Shown here one piece after another: positions 48,627 through 57,870 of a stretch of 64,000 nt of DNA. Position 1 is the stretch's first letter; each line of letters starts with the position of its first letter. The position numbers were made by a program, and so were the translations under genes. Source of the stretch: Acidimicrobium ferrooxidans. GTDB taxonomy: Bacteria > Actinomycetota > Geothermincolia > Fen-727 > Anoxymicrobiaceae. The stretch spans positions 535,280 to 599,279 of the forward strand of contig DYIU01000001.1 in NCBI GenBank assembly GCA_020723485.1, written 5' to 3'. Under the pieces are notes generated by a model. The model searched no databases and was not told where the DNA came from. It worked only from the letters and a program-made list of their open reading frames with translations.

Positions 48627-50759
48627 ATGGAGATGGACATCTCCCAGTACAAGGACCTATTCATAACGGAGGCACAGGAACACCTCGACTCGCTCAACAA
48701 GTTCCTGCTCCAGCTGGAGAACGACCCTTCGAACCTCGACGTGATAACCGAGATCTTCCGCTCGGCCCACACCCTGAAGGGCATGTCCGCGACCATGGGC
48801 TACGACCAGCTCACGGAGCTCGCCCACGAGATGGAGAACCTGCTCGAGCACCTGCGCACCGGGGACATCCCGGTCACCACCGGGGTTGTCGACACGCTCT
48901 TCTCATGCTTTGACACGCTGGGCGCGATCATCAACGCGATAGCCGAGGACAGGCCCGGCGAGATCGACTACAGCGGGCTGGTCTCAGAGATGAGGACGGT
49001 CGCTGAGGGCCTGGGGCTTGCGGCGGAGGCACCCGTCGAGGCGCAGGCCGCCGTGGTGGTGGAGCCCGCCGCGGCGCCCGAGGCGGAGCCTGCCCCGGAG
49101 CCCCCGCCGCCTGTCGAGGCGCCGGTGGCCCCCACGGGGGTCCCTCCTGCCCCCGCTGAACCAGCCCCCGAGGCCGCTCCCGCGGCAGGCAGGCCGGAGG
49201 CGCCGGACGCGGGGCAGCCGGAGACCGCGGTGCTCGAGATAGACCCGGCGGACCTGGAGAGGTTCTCCCAGGTGGCGGGCATGAGGATAATGCGCCTGAC
49301 GGTCGAGCTCGACAAGGAGTGCCTGCTCAAGTCGGTCCGGGTCTTCATGGTGTTCAAGAAGCTCGCCCAACTCGGCGAGGTGCTGGCCTCGCTGCCCCCG
49401 GTCGAAGCACTCGAGGACGAGAAGTTCGCCGACAGCTTCCAGGTCGGTGTGGCCACCGGCGAGACCCCCGAGAAGGTCGAGAAAGCGCTGCTGGCCATAG
49501 CCGAGATATCTCGCGTGTCGATCGACTCCCTGCACGAGCCGAGGGAGGGAGAGCAGCCTGCCCAGGCCCCGGCAAGGCCCAGCGGCGAGAAGGCCCCACT
49601 CTCGATCGCGCGTAAGACCCAGAGCGTGCGGGTTAACATCGCCCGCCTGGATACCCTGATGAACCTGGTGGGCGAGCTGGTGATAAACAGGACCAGGCTG
49701 GCGCAGCTCGCGTCGGGCTACGAGATCGGGGAGCTGAGGGAGGCGCTCGACCAGACAGCCCGGCTGACCGCCGAGCTGCAGGACGAGGTCATGAAGACCA
49801 GGATGGTCCCGGTCGAGCACGTGTTCAACCGGTTCCCCCGCATGGTCCGCGACCTCGCCCGCGCCCAGGACAAGGAGATCGATTTCGTGATGGAGGGCAA
49901 GGAGATAGAGCTCGACAGGACCATCCTGGACGAGATATCCGACCCCCTCATACACATGCTGAGGAACTCGGTCGACCACGGCATAGCCTCCCCGGAGGAG
50001 AGGCGGGCGGAAGGCAAGCCCGCGCGGGGCACGATAAGGCTGTCTGCTTACCGGGACCGGAATTACGTCGCGATATCGGTCGAGGACGACGGTGAAGGAA
50101 TATCGCTCGGGAAGGTCTTCGACAGCGCGCTCGATAAAGGCCTCGTCAGCGAGGAGGAGTACAGGACTCTGACCCCGGACGACCTGCTGAGAGTGCTCTG
50201 CCTGCCCGGATTCTCGACCTCGGAGAGAGTAAGCGGCGTTTCCGGCCGCGGCGTAGGCATGGACGCGGTAAAAGCAAAAGCCGAGTCCCTTGGGGGCTTC
50301 CTGGTCCTCGACGCGGAGCCCGGCAGAGGGACAAGGATCGTCCTGAACCTTCCGCTCACCCTGGCGATAGTCCAGGCGCTGATGGTCGAGGTCGCCGGCG
50401 AGCTATACGCGGTGCCGCTGGGCACAGTGCGGGAGACGCACGTAGTGAGCCCGGAGGACATCAAGACGGTCCAGAACAACGAGGCCATCTTCCTTCGCGA
50501 CGAGACGATACCGCTGCTCAGGCTCGACCGCGCCCTCGACGTTGAGAACCCCGGTAACGGGGCCGAGCCGTTCCCGGTGGTCATCACGGAGATCGGTCCG
50601 CGGCTGATCGCCCTGGGCGTTCACTCGCTGGTAGGCCAGCAGGAGATAGTGATAAGCACACTGGACCAGTTTCTGAAGAAGGTCGAGGGCTTCGCCGGGG
50701 CGACCATCCTGGGGAGCGGGCGCGTCGCGCTGATACTCGACATTCCAAGCCTCATGTAG
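48627..50759 (+). CDS. cheA: Chemotaxis histidine kinase CheA
   Basis: Central kinase of the chemosensory array. P1 (1-125) carries His48 in FRSAHTLKGMSATMGY. A Pro/Ala/Glu-rich linker covers about 125-205. A small P2-like domain lies about 205-305. P3 dimerisation follows with LDTLMNLVGELVINRTRLAQ. P4 is the ATPase domain (LRNSVDHGIASPEER, VEDDGEGIS, GRGVGMDAVK), and P5 is CheW-like to the end. At 710 residues it is a full-length kinase. Confidence 0.97.
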   Translation: MEMDISQYKDLFITEAQEHLDSLNKFLLQLENDPSNLDVITEIFRSAHTLKGMSATMGYDQLTELAHEMENLLEHLRTGDIPVTTGVVDTLFSCFDTLGAIINAIAEDRPGEIDYSGLVSEMRTVAEGLGLAAEAPVEAQAAVVVEPAAAPEAEPAPEPPPPVEAPVAPTGVPPAPAEPAPEAAPAAGRPEAPDAGQPETAVLEIDPADLERFSQVAGMRIMRLTVELDKECLLKSVRVFMVFKKLAQLGEVLASLPPVEALEDEKFADSFQVGVATGETPEKVEKALLAIAEISRVSIDSLHEPREGEQPAQAPARPSGEKAPLSIARKTQSVRVNIARLDTLMNLVGELVINRTRLAQLASGYEIGELREALDQTARLTAELQDEVMKTRMVPVEHVFNRFPRMVRDLARAQDKEIDFVMEGKEIELDRTILDEISDPLIHMLRNSVDHGIASPEERRAEGKPARGTIRLSAYRDRNYVAISVEDDGEGISLGKVFDSALDKGLVSEEEYRTLTPDDLLRVLCLPGFSTSERVSGVSGRGVGMDAVKAKAESLGGFLVLDAEPGRGTRIVLNLPLTLAIVQALMVEVAGELYAVPLGTVRETHVVSPEDIKTVQNNEAIFLRDETIPLLRLDRALDVENPGNGAEPFPVVITEIGPRLIALGVHSLVGQQEIVISTLDQFLKKVEGFAGATILGSGRVALILDIPSLM

Positions 50760-50789
50760 ACCGGACCGACGGCAGAGAGGAATCCTTGA

Positions 50790-51419
50790 ATGGCGAAGGA
50801 CAAGTCGGGTAGATCGCTGTCCGAGCTCCAGATCGACGCGCTGAGGGAGGCCGGGAACATCGGCGCCGGCAACGCCGCAATCGCTCTCTCTCAGATGGTC
50901 AGCAAGAAGGTAGGCCTCTCCACCCCGAAGGCTTCCCTGATGCGGCTCTCGAACGTGCCGGAGCTCGTCGGCGGTCCGGAGGCGCCGGTGGCGGGTGTAT
51001 ACCTCAACGTCACGGGAGACTGCTCGGGCAGCATCCTCCTGCTGCTGGAAGAGGAAAGCGCTCTCAGCCTGGCGGGCCTCATGGTCCCCGGCGATATCGA
51101 GGAAGCGGACGACCTGACCGTGGTCAAGAAGTCGGCGCTCCAGGAGACGGGGAGCATTCTGTCCGCCTCCTACCTCAACGCCCTTGGACAGCTCACGGGG
51201 CTTTTCTTCAAGCCGTCGGTGCCGGGCTTCGCGGTCGACATGGCCGGCGCCATACTAGATTATGTGCTGGTGGACCTCGCCTCGAGCGCTGACTACGTGC
51301 TCGTAGTGGAGACCGACTTCATGGTGTCCGGCGTGAAAGTCCTCGGGCACCTGGTTCTGTTCCCGGACCTCGGGACCCTCAGTAAGATACTGGACAGGCT
51401 GGGGGTGCCTTTTGAGTGA
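50790..51419 (+). CDS. cheC: CheY-P phosphatase CheC (one site degenerate)
   Basis: CheC/CheX/FliY family phosphatase that removes phosphate from CheY-P and binds CheD. The 209-residue protein has the usual two pseudo-symmetric halves. The first E-x2-N site is intact (Glu20 and Asn23 in REAGNIGAGNAA). In the second half the matching motif is QETGSILSASYLNAL, with Ser122 where Asn is expected, so that site is probably inactive. CheD follows with an 8-bp overlap, in line with CheC-CheD complex formation. Confidence 0.93.
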   Translation: MAKDKSGRSLSELQIDALREAGNIGAGNAAIALSQMVSKKVGLSTPKASLMRLSNVPELVGGPEAPVAGVYLNVTGDCSGSILLLLEEESALSLAGLMVPGDIEEADDLTVVKKSALQETGSILSASYLNALGQLTGLFFKPSVPGFAVDMAGAILDYVLVDLASSADYVLVVETDFMVSGVKVLGHLVLFPDLGTLSKILDRLGVPFE

Positions 51420-51924
51420 CCTGGTCAACGTCGGGGTCGCCGATCTGAAGGTCTCCGATAACTCGGATACGCTTGTCAGCTACGGGCTGGGCTCCTGCGT
51501 GGCGGTCGCCATCTTCGACCCTGTGAAGAAGGTGGGTGGCCTGGCCCACGTGATGCTCCCGGAGAGCCGGGGTAAAGAGACGGCGGCGGCGCCGGGCAAG
51601 TTCGCGGACACGGCGGTGCCGCACCTCGTGCAGGAGCTGGTCAGGCTCGGGGCGAGGCCCAAGGGACTGAAGTGCAAGCTCGTGGGCGGAGCGCAGATGT
51701 TCGAGATACCGGGCTCACGGAACAAGCAGGCGGGACTGGCGTGTGGACCTTCGGCCAATATCGGGGCGCGGAATGTCGAGGCGGTCAAGCAGGCGCTCGA
51801 GGAGCTCAAGGTGCCTATCGTCGGAGAGGAGACGGGCGGTAACCACGGGCGCACTGTGCGGTTCGACACTTCGAGCGGCGTGATAGACATAACCTCGATA
51901 TATTTCGGTCAGAGCGCCCTGTAG
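51412..51924 (+). CDS. cheD: Chemoreceptor glutamine deamidase CheD
   Basis: Deamidates Gln residues on MCPs and stimulates CheC. The 170 residues include SYGLGSCVAVAIFD with catalytic Cys29 and GLAHVMLP with His46. KCKLVGGAQMFEI and NIGARNVEAVKQAL are family features. The TTG start lies within the cheC end. This is the last gene of the plus-strand che operon. Confidence 0.95.
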   Translation: MSDLVNVGVADLKVSDNSDTLVSYGLGSCVAVAIFDPVKKVGGLAHVMLPESRGKETAAAPGKFADTAVPHLVQELVRLGARPKGLKCKLVGGAQMFEIPGSRNKQAGLACGPSANIGARNVEAVKQALEELKVPIVGEETGGNHGRTVRFDTSSGVIDITSIYFGQSAL

Positions 51925-51931
51925 GGCTTAC

Positions 51932-53416
51932 TCACACCTTGAACCTCTTCGCCATCTCCCTCAGGTCCGCCGCCATCTCCGACAACCTTCGCGCGGCCGC
52001 GGCCAGGTCGCGCGACGCCGAGCGCTGCTCCTGTGCGGCGGATGCTATTTCGACGGCCTTGCCTGTGCCCACCTCGGCGAGTATCTCCGCCTCGGTCGCG
52101 AGCTCCATCAGCTCGTCGTGCGCGGGGCAGGCCTCCCCCTGCTCCTTGATAGCCCTGGCGGACTCCATGATGCTCCTTATCTTCTCTGTCTGGGACTCCA
52201 TGTTCCGGGCAAGCGCCACAACCGAGTCGACCATCTCGTCGATGTGAGAGAACATGTCCGCGGTGGCCGCCGACTGCTCCTCGGCCAACAAGGACATCTT
52301 GTTGGACGCGTAGCCGGACTCCGCGACGGCGCTCCTGAGGTAGTCACGCATCCTGAGGAATGCGGCGGCGAGCGTACCTATCTGGTCGCGGGTCCGGATT
52401 ACCACCTCGCCTGTCAGGTCCCCGGAACCCACCTTCTCGGCGTTCCGGACGAGCTCGTCCAGCGGGCGGGCGATGCTCCGGCCCAGGAAAAAGGCGGCGA
52501 GCGAGGCCAGGACCAGTATCACCGCCCCGAGGCCGAAGAGGGCCAGCGCCACCTTGTTGGCAGGTGAGAAGGCCTCTGACGAAGGCACTACGACTCCCAC
52601 GGTCCAGTCGATGCCCGCCCGCCCGATGCCCTCGAAGGCGACGAGGAACTCTTTGTCGGCGTACTCGATCGTCGCGTTTCCCGAGCTCTCCCTGCGCATG
52701 CGTTCCACGAGCTCATCGACCGCCAGGGCGTCCGACGCCGACCCGGCCCCCGCCGGCTCCCTGAAAAGGAAGCCCGAGATCACTGTGCCGGAGGGAGTCA
52801 CCAGGAACCCGTAGCCACTCTGCTTTACCTTGACCGCCTCCACCGATTCGGTGATGTCGTCGGGTGAGGTGAAGACAACCAGGTACGCGAATATCTGGCC
52901 GGCCGCGTCCCGCTCCGGCGTCGACACCGCGATCACGGGGGACTGCATCCCGAGCTCGGCCAGCGCGCTCGGCTGGTGGATGAAAGTGAACGTTGTCTGG
53001 GCCGTCTGGGCGTTCTGGAACCAGCTCGTGCCCTGCGCTGTCGAGAGCGCCGCGAGCTCGCCGGTCCCGGTCACCACCTTGCCGTTGGTGTCGGTGATCA
53101 GCGCGCCCGCTCCCAGGGGGTAGCCCTGGATGAAGATGTTGAGGACCTGCTGTTTCTCGGCCGCCGGGGAGCCGGGGTCGCGCAGCCTCGGAAATCCGGC
53201 CAGCAGCTCGACGAGGTCCGCGCGCCGCTCCAGGCCCGCTTCCACTATGTTGCCGGTGAGACGCGCCGAGTCCAGTGCGGACTGCTTCACGTCTTCCCTC
53301 ACGATACCGGTTATCAGCGCGTGTGATATCAACACGGAAGCCAGGAGACAAGCCAGGACGAACAACAGGAGGATCGCGGTTATCTTGACACGGAGGTCAC
53401 TTTCGAAGAATCTCAA
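51932..53416 (-). CDS. Receptor-like protein with Cache sensor and HAMP but no MCP tip
   Basis: Membrane protein of 494 residues. TM1 is about 8-33 (VKITAILLLFVLACLLASVLI). A dCache-type extracellular domain spans about 35-290 (ALITDTNGKVV, GYGFLVTPSGTVISG). TM2 is about 293-317 (VALALFGLGAVILVLASLAAF), then HAMP (RSIARPLDELVRNAEKVGSG). The rest is a coiled coil ending with the MCP-like LAAAARRLSEMAADLREMAKRFKV pattern, but the conserved signalling tip seen in MCP 1 and 2 is missing. It converges on cheD with 7 bp between stops. It may be a decayed or specialised receptor. Confidence 0.88.
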   Translation of the reverse strand: MRFFESDLRVKITAILLLFVLACLLASVLISHALITGIVREDVKQSALDSARLTGNIVEAGLERRADLVELLAGFPRLRDPGSPAAEKQQVLNIFIQGYPLGAGALITDTNGKVVTGTGELAALSTAQGTSWFQNAQTAQTTFTFIHQPSALAELGMQSPVIAVSTPERDAAGQIFAYLVVFTSPDDITESVEAVKVKQSGYGFLVTPSGTVISGFLFREPAGAGSASDALAVDELVERMRRESSGNATIEYADKEFLVAFEGIGRAGIDWTVGVVVPSSEAFSPANKVALALFGLGAVILVLASLAAFFLGRSIARPLDELVRNAEKVGSGDLTGEVVIRTRDQIGTLAAAFLRMRDYLRSAVAESGYASNKMSLLAEEQSAATADMFSHIDEMVDSVVALARNMESQTEKIRSIMESARAIKEQGEACPAHDELMELATEAEILAEVGTGKAVEIASAAQEQRSASRDLAAAARRLSEMAADLREMAKRFKV

Positions 53417-53504
53417 GCCGCACCTCTCGCCGACACGTCCGCGCCGCTTGGACAGGTCTAATGATTATAGCAGGGGAAAGATGGGCCGGTAATCCTCCGG
53501 AGGT

Positions 53505-54596
53505 TCAGTCTTCGCCCCGCGCCTTCAACCCCATGAAGTACCTGCGCGCAGCCTCCGAGATGCAGGAGGCGGCCCGGGCCAGGAACGCGTCGTCGGACAG
53601 CAGGGCCTCCTCATCGGGATTCGTGATGAACAGCGGCTCGACGATGACCACCGGCATCCTGGTCTCCCGCAGCAGGGGCACGGCCATCCCGTGGGCGCGG
53701 CAGTCCTGAAGCCCCAGCCTCTCCACCAGGGCGTCCTGTATGTGGTTCGCGAGCCTGTAGCCGTACGGGGAGCGGTAGCTCCTGCTGCCGAAGTAATAGC
53801 AGGATGCGCCTCGGGCCCTGGGGTCGGGCGAGGCATTGAAGTGGATGGACAGCACCAGCTCGACGCCCAGCTGGTTGGCAAGGGCCGCCCTGTCCTCCTC
53901 GGGGAGGAACTCGCCGCGCCTGCGCGAGTACAGCACCACTGCCCGCGAGTCGACCAGCATGTTGCCAAGCGGCTCGACCAGTCTCTCCGCGGCATCGCTC
54001 TCGCGCATGCCGGTGGGGCCGACCTCCCCCGGATCGGGCGGGTATCCGTGGCCCGCGTCGAGCATTATGCGCCTTCCGGTGATGCCACCCCTGGGCAGGC
54101 CCCTCTCGGACTCCCGGACAGCGGCCACGCTGGTCGGCTTGGTGACCCGTGAAAGCCTCATCAGGGCCTCCGCCGTCCTCGTGCCCACTATCCCGTCAGG
54201 CGCGAGCCCGCTGTTGCGCTGGAACTGCTCCACCGCAACCGCCGCTTCGCTGTCGAAGATGCCGTCCTCTTTGCCGCTGTAGAAGCCGAGTGAGTTGAGC
54301 CTGCGCTTAAGGTCGGCGACGTCGTCTCCACGGAGCGCCGGCTCGTGCAGGTACAGGAAACGGCTGCCGAGGACGCGGCTGGCCTCGACCAGCGAGCGCC
54401 AGGTGTCCGGGCCGACTATGCCGTCCGCTATGAGGCCCCTGTCCTGCTGGAACGCCCGCACGGCGCGCTCGGTCTCGTCGCTGAAGAAGCCCTGGTCGAC
54501 CTCGCCGCAGGACTCCTGGAGGAAGCCCGCCGACACGAGGCGCCCCTGTATGTCAGAGACCTCGCGGCCTTCCGAACCCTTCCTGAACAGCTTCAC
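53505..54596 (-). CDS. N-acetylmuramoyl-L-alanine amidase with two peptidoglycan-binding domains
   Basis: Zn-dependent amidase that cleaves the bond between MurNAc and the stem peptide. Two PG_binding_1 domains come first (about residues 5-65, AVRAFQQDRGLIADGIVGPDT, and 80-145, AVEQFQRNSGLAPDGIVG, both shortened here). The Amidase_3 domain follows from about 170: IMLDAGHGYPPDPG (first Zn His), LVLSIHFNASPD (second) and VIVEPLFITNPDEE with the catalytic Glu. There is no signal peptide, so export may be non-classical or the enzyme may act in another way. GTG 54596 has GGAGGG upstream. Confidence 0.93.
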   Translation of the reverse strand: MKLFRKGSEGREVSDIQGRLVSAGFLQESCGEVDQGFFSDETERAVRAFQQDRGLIADGIVGPDTWRSLVEASRVLGSRFLYLHEPALRGDDVADLKRRLNSLGFYSGKEDGIFDSEAAVAVEQFQRNSGLAPDGIVGTRTAEALMRLSRVTKPTSVAAVRESERGLPRGGITGRRIMLDAGHGYPPDPGEVGPTGMRESDAAERLVEPLGNMLVDSRAVVLYSRRRGEFLPEEDRAALANQLGVELVLSIHFNASPDPRARGASCYYFGSRSYRSPYGYRLANHIQDALVERLGLQDCRAHGMAVPLLRETRMPVVIVEPLFITNPDEEALLSDDAFLARAASCISEAARRYFMGLKARGED

Positions 54597-54706
54597 TCGC
54601 CCTCCGGATACGCGTTGACGGCACGTCGCGTGATTATCATATTCTATATCCCAGGGCCCGCCGGCGCCGCCGTGAGCTCCTCATCGCGCCGGGGGTCCGT
54701 TTGTCG

Positions 54707-54712
54707 TATACT
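54707..54712 (+). promoter_or_regulatory. ffs: -10 element of the SRP RNA gene
   Basis: TATACT seven bases before the predicted RNA 5' end (54719). No good -35 is seen 16-18 bp upstream. Confidence 0.6.
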
Positions 54713-54718
54713 AGTCCA

Positions 54719-54989
54719 GACTGTGCTAGGTGGGGAGCTAGCGGTGCCCTGTAACCCGCAATCCGCTACAGCGGGACCGAACTCCCACCGGAGGTCTTTT
54801 GGGGCCGGTTACGCTGCTACGGTAAGCGGTGTCGAAGGCTGGGTCCCACGCAACGGAAATTTGTGAAACCCGTCAGGTCCGGGAGGAAGCAGCGGTAAGC
54901 AAAACCTTTCGTGTGCCGTGGAGCAACCTGGTTGGAGCTGGCTGCCGGGGCGGCGCCCGTCCACTGGGAACGATGGTGGGTGCACAGTC
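54719..54989 (+). ncRNA. ffs: Signal recognition particle RNA, large bacterial type
   Basis: RNA of about 271 nt that with Ffh targets ribosomes making membrane proteins. The ends pair perfectly: GACTGTGC at 54719-54726 with GCACAGTC at 54982-54989. The Ffh-binding hairpin has the hallmark GTCAGGTCCGGGAGGAAGC around 54872-54893. The 5' part with TGCTAGGTGGGGAGCTAGCG and GTGCCCTGTAACCCGCAATC matches the Alu-domain style of Gram-positive SRP RNA. It lies directly before dnaX, its usual place in many bacteria. Confidence 0.93.
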
Positions 54990-55042
54990 ACTTTACTGTC
55001 CGGGGACCGGCGGCAGAGGGCCGCCGCTCGAGCGGAGACGCG

Positions 55043-56875
55043 ATGGAACACATCTCCCTTTACAGGAAATGGCGGCCGCAGGCGTTCACCGAGGTGGTGG
55101 GCCAGCGGCACGTGACCAACACCCTTTCCAACGCGCTCTCGTCCGGAAGGCTCGTGCACGCGTACCTCTTCGCGGGGCCGAGGGGCACCGGGAAGACGAG
55201 CACCGCGCGGATCCTCGCCAAGGCCATCAACTGCGTGGAGGGCCCCACCGCGACGCCCTGCAACGTCTGTGACGCATGCGTCTCGATCTCGGAGGGCACC
55301 GCCCTGGACGTCATCGAAATAGACGCCGCGAGCAACCGCAAGATCGACGAGATACGTGAGCTCCTCGAGAAGATACCGTATACGCCGACTGCTCTCCGCT
55401 CGAAGGTCTACATCATCGATGAGGTGCACCAGCTCACATCCGAGGCGTCCAGCGCCCTGCTCAAGACTCTGGAGGAGCCCCCCGGCCACGTGGTGTTCGT
55501 ACTGGCGACCACCGAGCCCCACAAACTCCTGCCCACCATCGTATCGAGGTGCCAGAGGTTCGACTTCAGCCTGGTGTCCGCACGGGATGTCGCCCGCCTG
55601 CTGCAGCACATAGCGCAGAGTGAGGGGATCGACATAGAGGACGAGGCGCTCGACATGATAGCGGAGAACGCACACGGCTCCGTGAGGGACGCCATCGGGG
55701 TGATGGACCAGATATCGAACCTGTCCGGCGAGCGCGTCACTCGAGAGGAGCTGGCCGAGCTGCTGGGCGAGGTGGAGACAGACCTGGTGTTCAGCATGGT
55801 GGATATGATCGCCGAGCGCGACACCCCCGGGGCCCTCTCGCTGGTCGGGCGCATGGTCGAGGACGGCAAAGACCCCAGGAGGTTCGTGGAGTCGCTGCTG
55901 GCGCACCTCCGGAGCCTGTTCCTGATACAGAACGCCTCCCATCCCGACGAGATAGTCGAGGCCACGAGCGACCATTTTCAGAAGCTGAGCGAGCAGTCGG
56001 ACCTCCTTACCCGCCACGAGGTGATCAAGCTGATGGAGAGGTTCGGTGAGGCGCACCGCGAGATGCGCTGGAACGAGAACCCCCGGCTCGTACTCGAGTA
56101 CGCCATCGTCAAGAACACCAGCCTGGACGCGGACGTCTCGCTCGAGGGGCTGGCGTTCCGCATCGAGGAGCTCGAGAAGAAGCTTGAGGCCTTGTCCTCC
56201 GCCGGACCCGCGGAGACCCCGCCGGGGCCTTCAGGAGGTGCACGGAGCGCCAAAGCCCAGGCGAAGACCGAGGAAAAAACGGCGGGGCGCCGGAAGAAGC
56301 CCCCCCGCGCCCCCGAGGAAGAGGCCGCGCCCGCCTCGCCGGTCCCCGGCCCGGAACCCGAGCCGGCCCTGCCCCAGGTGGGAGGGTCACAGCGGGAGAA
56401 GGTGCGACGCACCTGGATGGCGGTGCTCGCGGAGCTCAAGAAGATGGGCAGGATGAAGCTCTACGCGCTCCTCACCAAGGCGCGGGTCCAGGAAGCCGGC
56501 TCCGGAAAGCTCGTGCTGGCGTTTCCGGCTGACGCGTTGTTCCAGATGGAGGTGCTGGCGGATTCCGCCGAGGACATCTCCGCCATAGAGGAGACCTGGG
56601 CGCGCTTCGCGGAGGAGCAGGTGAAGGTGTCGCTGGTCAGCCAGTCGGGCCCGGGCTTGCCCCGCGCGCGTCCGGCGCAGAAGCCCACTCCCGGGCCTGC
56701 GCCCGACCCGCCGCCCGTTCCGGAGCCACCGGCCCAGGCCGCTCATGAGCAGGTGGTCGACCCCCCGAAGGAGAAGCCGTCCGGCTCGAAGAAGCCGTCA
56801 TCGAAAGAGGTCGCCGAGATGCTCAAGGAGCGCTTCGACGGCGAGATAGTCAACGAAGAACCGGACAAGGAGTAG
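55043..56875 (+). CDS. dnaX: DNA polymerase III subunits gamma and tau
   Basis: AAA+ clamp-loader subunit. The N-terminal ATPase has YRKWRPQAFTEVVGQ, Walker A FAGPRGTGKTSTAR, a four-Cys zinc module (CVEGPTATPCNVCDAC), Walker B VYIIDEVHQL and sensor EPHKLLPTIVSRCQR. After about residue 370 a long Pro/Lys/Glu-rich linker follows and a C-terminal tau-like domain (about 450-540). At 610 residues it is a tau form; no obvious gamma-producing frameshift was found. ATG 55043 gives the standard start; the frame is open back into the SRP RNA. Confidence 0.96.
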   Translation: MEHISLYRKWRPQAFTEVVGQRHVTNTLSNALSSGRLVHAYLFAGPRGTGKTSTARILAKAINCVEGPTATPCNVCDACVSISEGTALDVIEIDAASNRKIDEIRELLEKIPYTPTALRSKVYIIDEVHQLTSEASSALLKTLEEPPGHVVFVLATTEPHKLLPTIVSRCQRFDFSLVSARDVARLLQHIAQSEGIDIEDEALDMIAENAHGSVRDAIGVMDQISNLSGERVTREELAELLGEVETDLVFSMVDMIAERDTPGALSLVGRMVEDGKDPRRFVESLLAHLRSLFLIQNASHPDEIVEATSDHFQKLSEQSDLLTRHEVIKLMERFGEAHREMRWNENPRLVLEYAIVKNTSLDADVSLEGLAFRIEELEKKLEALSSAGPAETPPGPSGGARSAKAQAKTEEKTAGRRKKPPRAPEEEAAPASPVPGPEPEPALPQVGGSQREKVRRTWMAVLAELKKMGRMKLYALLTKARVQEAGSGKLVLAFPADALFQMEVLADSAEDISAIEETWARFAEEQVKVSLVSQSGPGLPRARPAQKPTPGPAPDPPPVPEPPAQAAHEQVVDPPKEKPSGSKKPSSKEVAEMLKERFDGEIVNEEPDKE

Positions 56876-56877
56876 AT

Positions 56878-57252
56878 GTGTCCAAGGGCAAGTACTACCC
56901 GAAGGGTCCGAAACCGCAGAAGTCGGGAGGCGGTCCGCAGGACATGCTCAGGCAGCTCCAGCAGGTCCAGAAACAGATGGAGGAAGCCCAGGAACAGCTC
57001 TCCGAGGTGGAGGTGGAGCATTCCGCTGGAGGCGGCATGGTGAAGGTCGTCGTTGACGGCCACCAGAACATCAAGTCGATAACCATCGACCCCCAAGTGG
57101 TGGACCCCGAGGATGTCTCCATGCTCGAGGACCTGGTGCTTGCCGCGGTGACCGGGGCTCTCGAGGAATCCCAGAAACTGGCCTCGGAGAAGATGGGCGG
57201 GCTTGCGGGCGGGTTGGGCCTGCCTCCCGGGTTCGACCTGCCGGGCCTTTGA
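56878..57252 (+). CDS. Nucleoid-associated protein YbaB/EbfC
   Basis: Small DNA-binding protein of 124 residues. The YbaB pattern is clear: LRQLQQVQKQMEEAQEQL, EVEHSAGGGMVKVVVDG and ITIDPQVVDPEDVSMLEDLV. It begins 2 bp after the dnaX stop and is followed by recR, the conserved dnaX-ybaB-recR operon. Confidence 0.95.
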   Translation: MSKGKYYPKGPKPQKSGGGPQDMLRQLQQVQKQMEEAQEQLSEVEVEHSAGGGMVKVVVDGHQNIKSITIDPQVVDPEDVSMLEDLVLAAVTGALEESQKLASEKMGGLAGGLGLPPGFDLPGL

Positions 57253-57262
57253 GCGTGCGGCG

Positions 57263-57862
57263 ATGACGTACTATTCCGGCACCCTCGAGAACCTGATAGA
57301 AAGGCTCTGCGGCCTCCCGGGGATAGGGCCGAAATCAGCCCAGAGGATCGCGCTGTACCTGCTGTCCTTGCCCCGTGACGAGGCGGTCGAGCTCGCGAAG
57401 TCCATCGTCGATGTCAAGGACAGGGTCAGGTTCTGCGCGACGTGCTTCAATATTTCAGAGGGAGAAGTCTGCGGCATTTGCTCCGACGAGCGGCGAGACA
57501 CCTCGGTCATATGCGTCGTTGAGGAGCCACGCGACGTCATCGCCATCGAGCGCAGCGGAGCGTTCCGCGGCCGGTACCACGTACTGGGAGGGGCGATATC
57601 CCCAATAGACGGCGTCGGGCCGGACGAGCTCCGCTTCACGGAACTCATGGCCAGGCTGAGGGGCGGCGGGGTGAGCGAGATAGTCGCGGCCACGAACCCG
57701 AACGCCGAGGGCGAAGCGACCGCCCTGTACATGGCCCAGCTCGTGAGACCGCTGGGGATAAAGGTCACCAGGATCGCCAGCGGGCTGCCCGTAGGCGGAG
57801 ACCTGGAGTACGCCGACGAGATAACACTCGGCCGCGCGATGGAAGGCCGCCAGGAACTCTGA
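57263..57862 (+). CDS. recR: Recombination protein RecR
   Basis: Works with RecF and RecO at single-strand gaps. The 199 residues have the helix-hairpin-helix (LCGLPGIGPKSAQRIALYL), the Cys4 zinc finger (CATCFNISEGEVCGIC), a Toprim domain (VICVVEEPRDVIAIERSG) and a C-terminal Walker B-like part (YADEITLGRAMEGR). ATG 57263 is 10 bp after ybaB; an upstream in-frame start at 57203 lies inside ybaB. Confidence 0.97.
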   Translation: MTYYSGTLENLIERLCGLPGIGPKSAQRIALYLLSLPRDEAVELAKSIVDVKDRVRFCATCFNISEGEVCGICSDERRDTSVICVVEEPRDVIAIERSGAFRGRYHVLGGAISPIDGVGPDELRFTELMARLRGGGVSEIVAATNPNAEGEATALYMAQLVRPLGIKVTRIASGLPVGGDLEYADEITLGRAMEGRQEL

Positions 57863-57870
57863 GAAGAAGT

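Noticed and set aside
56268..56310. A6 and C7 runs in the dnaX linker as a programmed frameshift site for gamma
   Set aside because: Neither run has the slippery heptamer in the right frame, and both shifted frames stay open for a long way instead of stopping soon.
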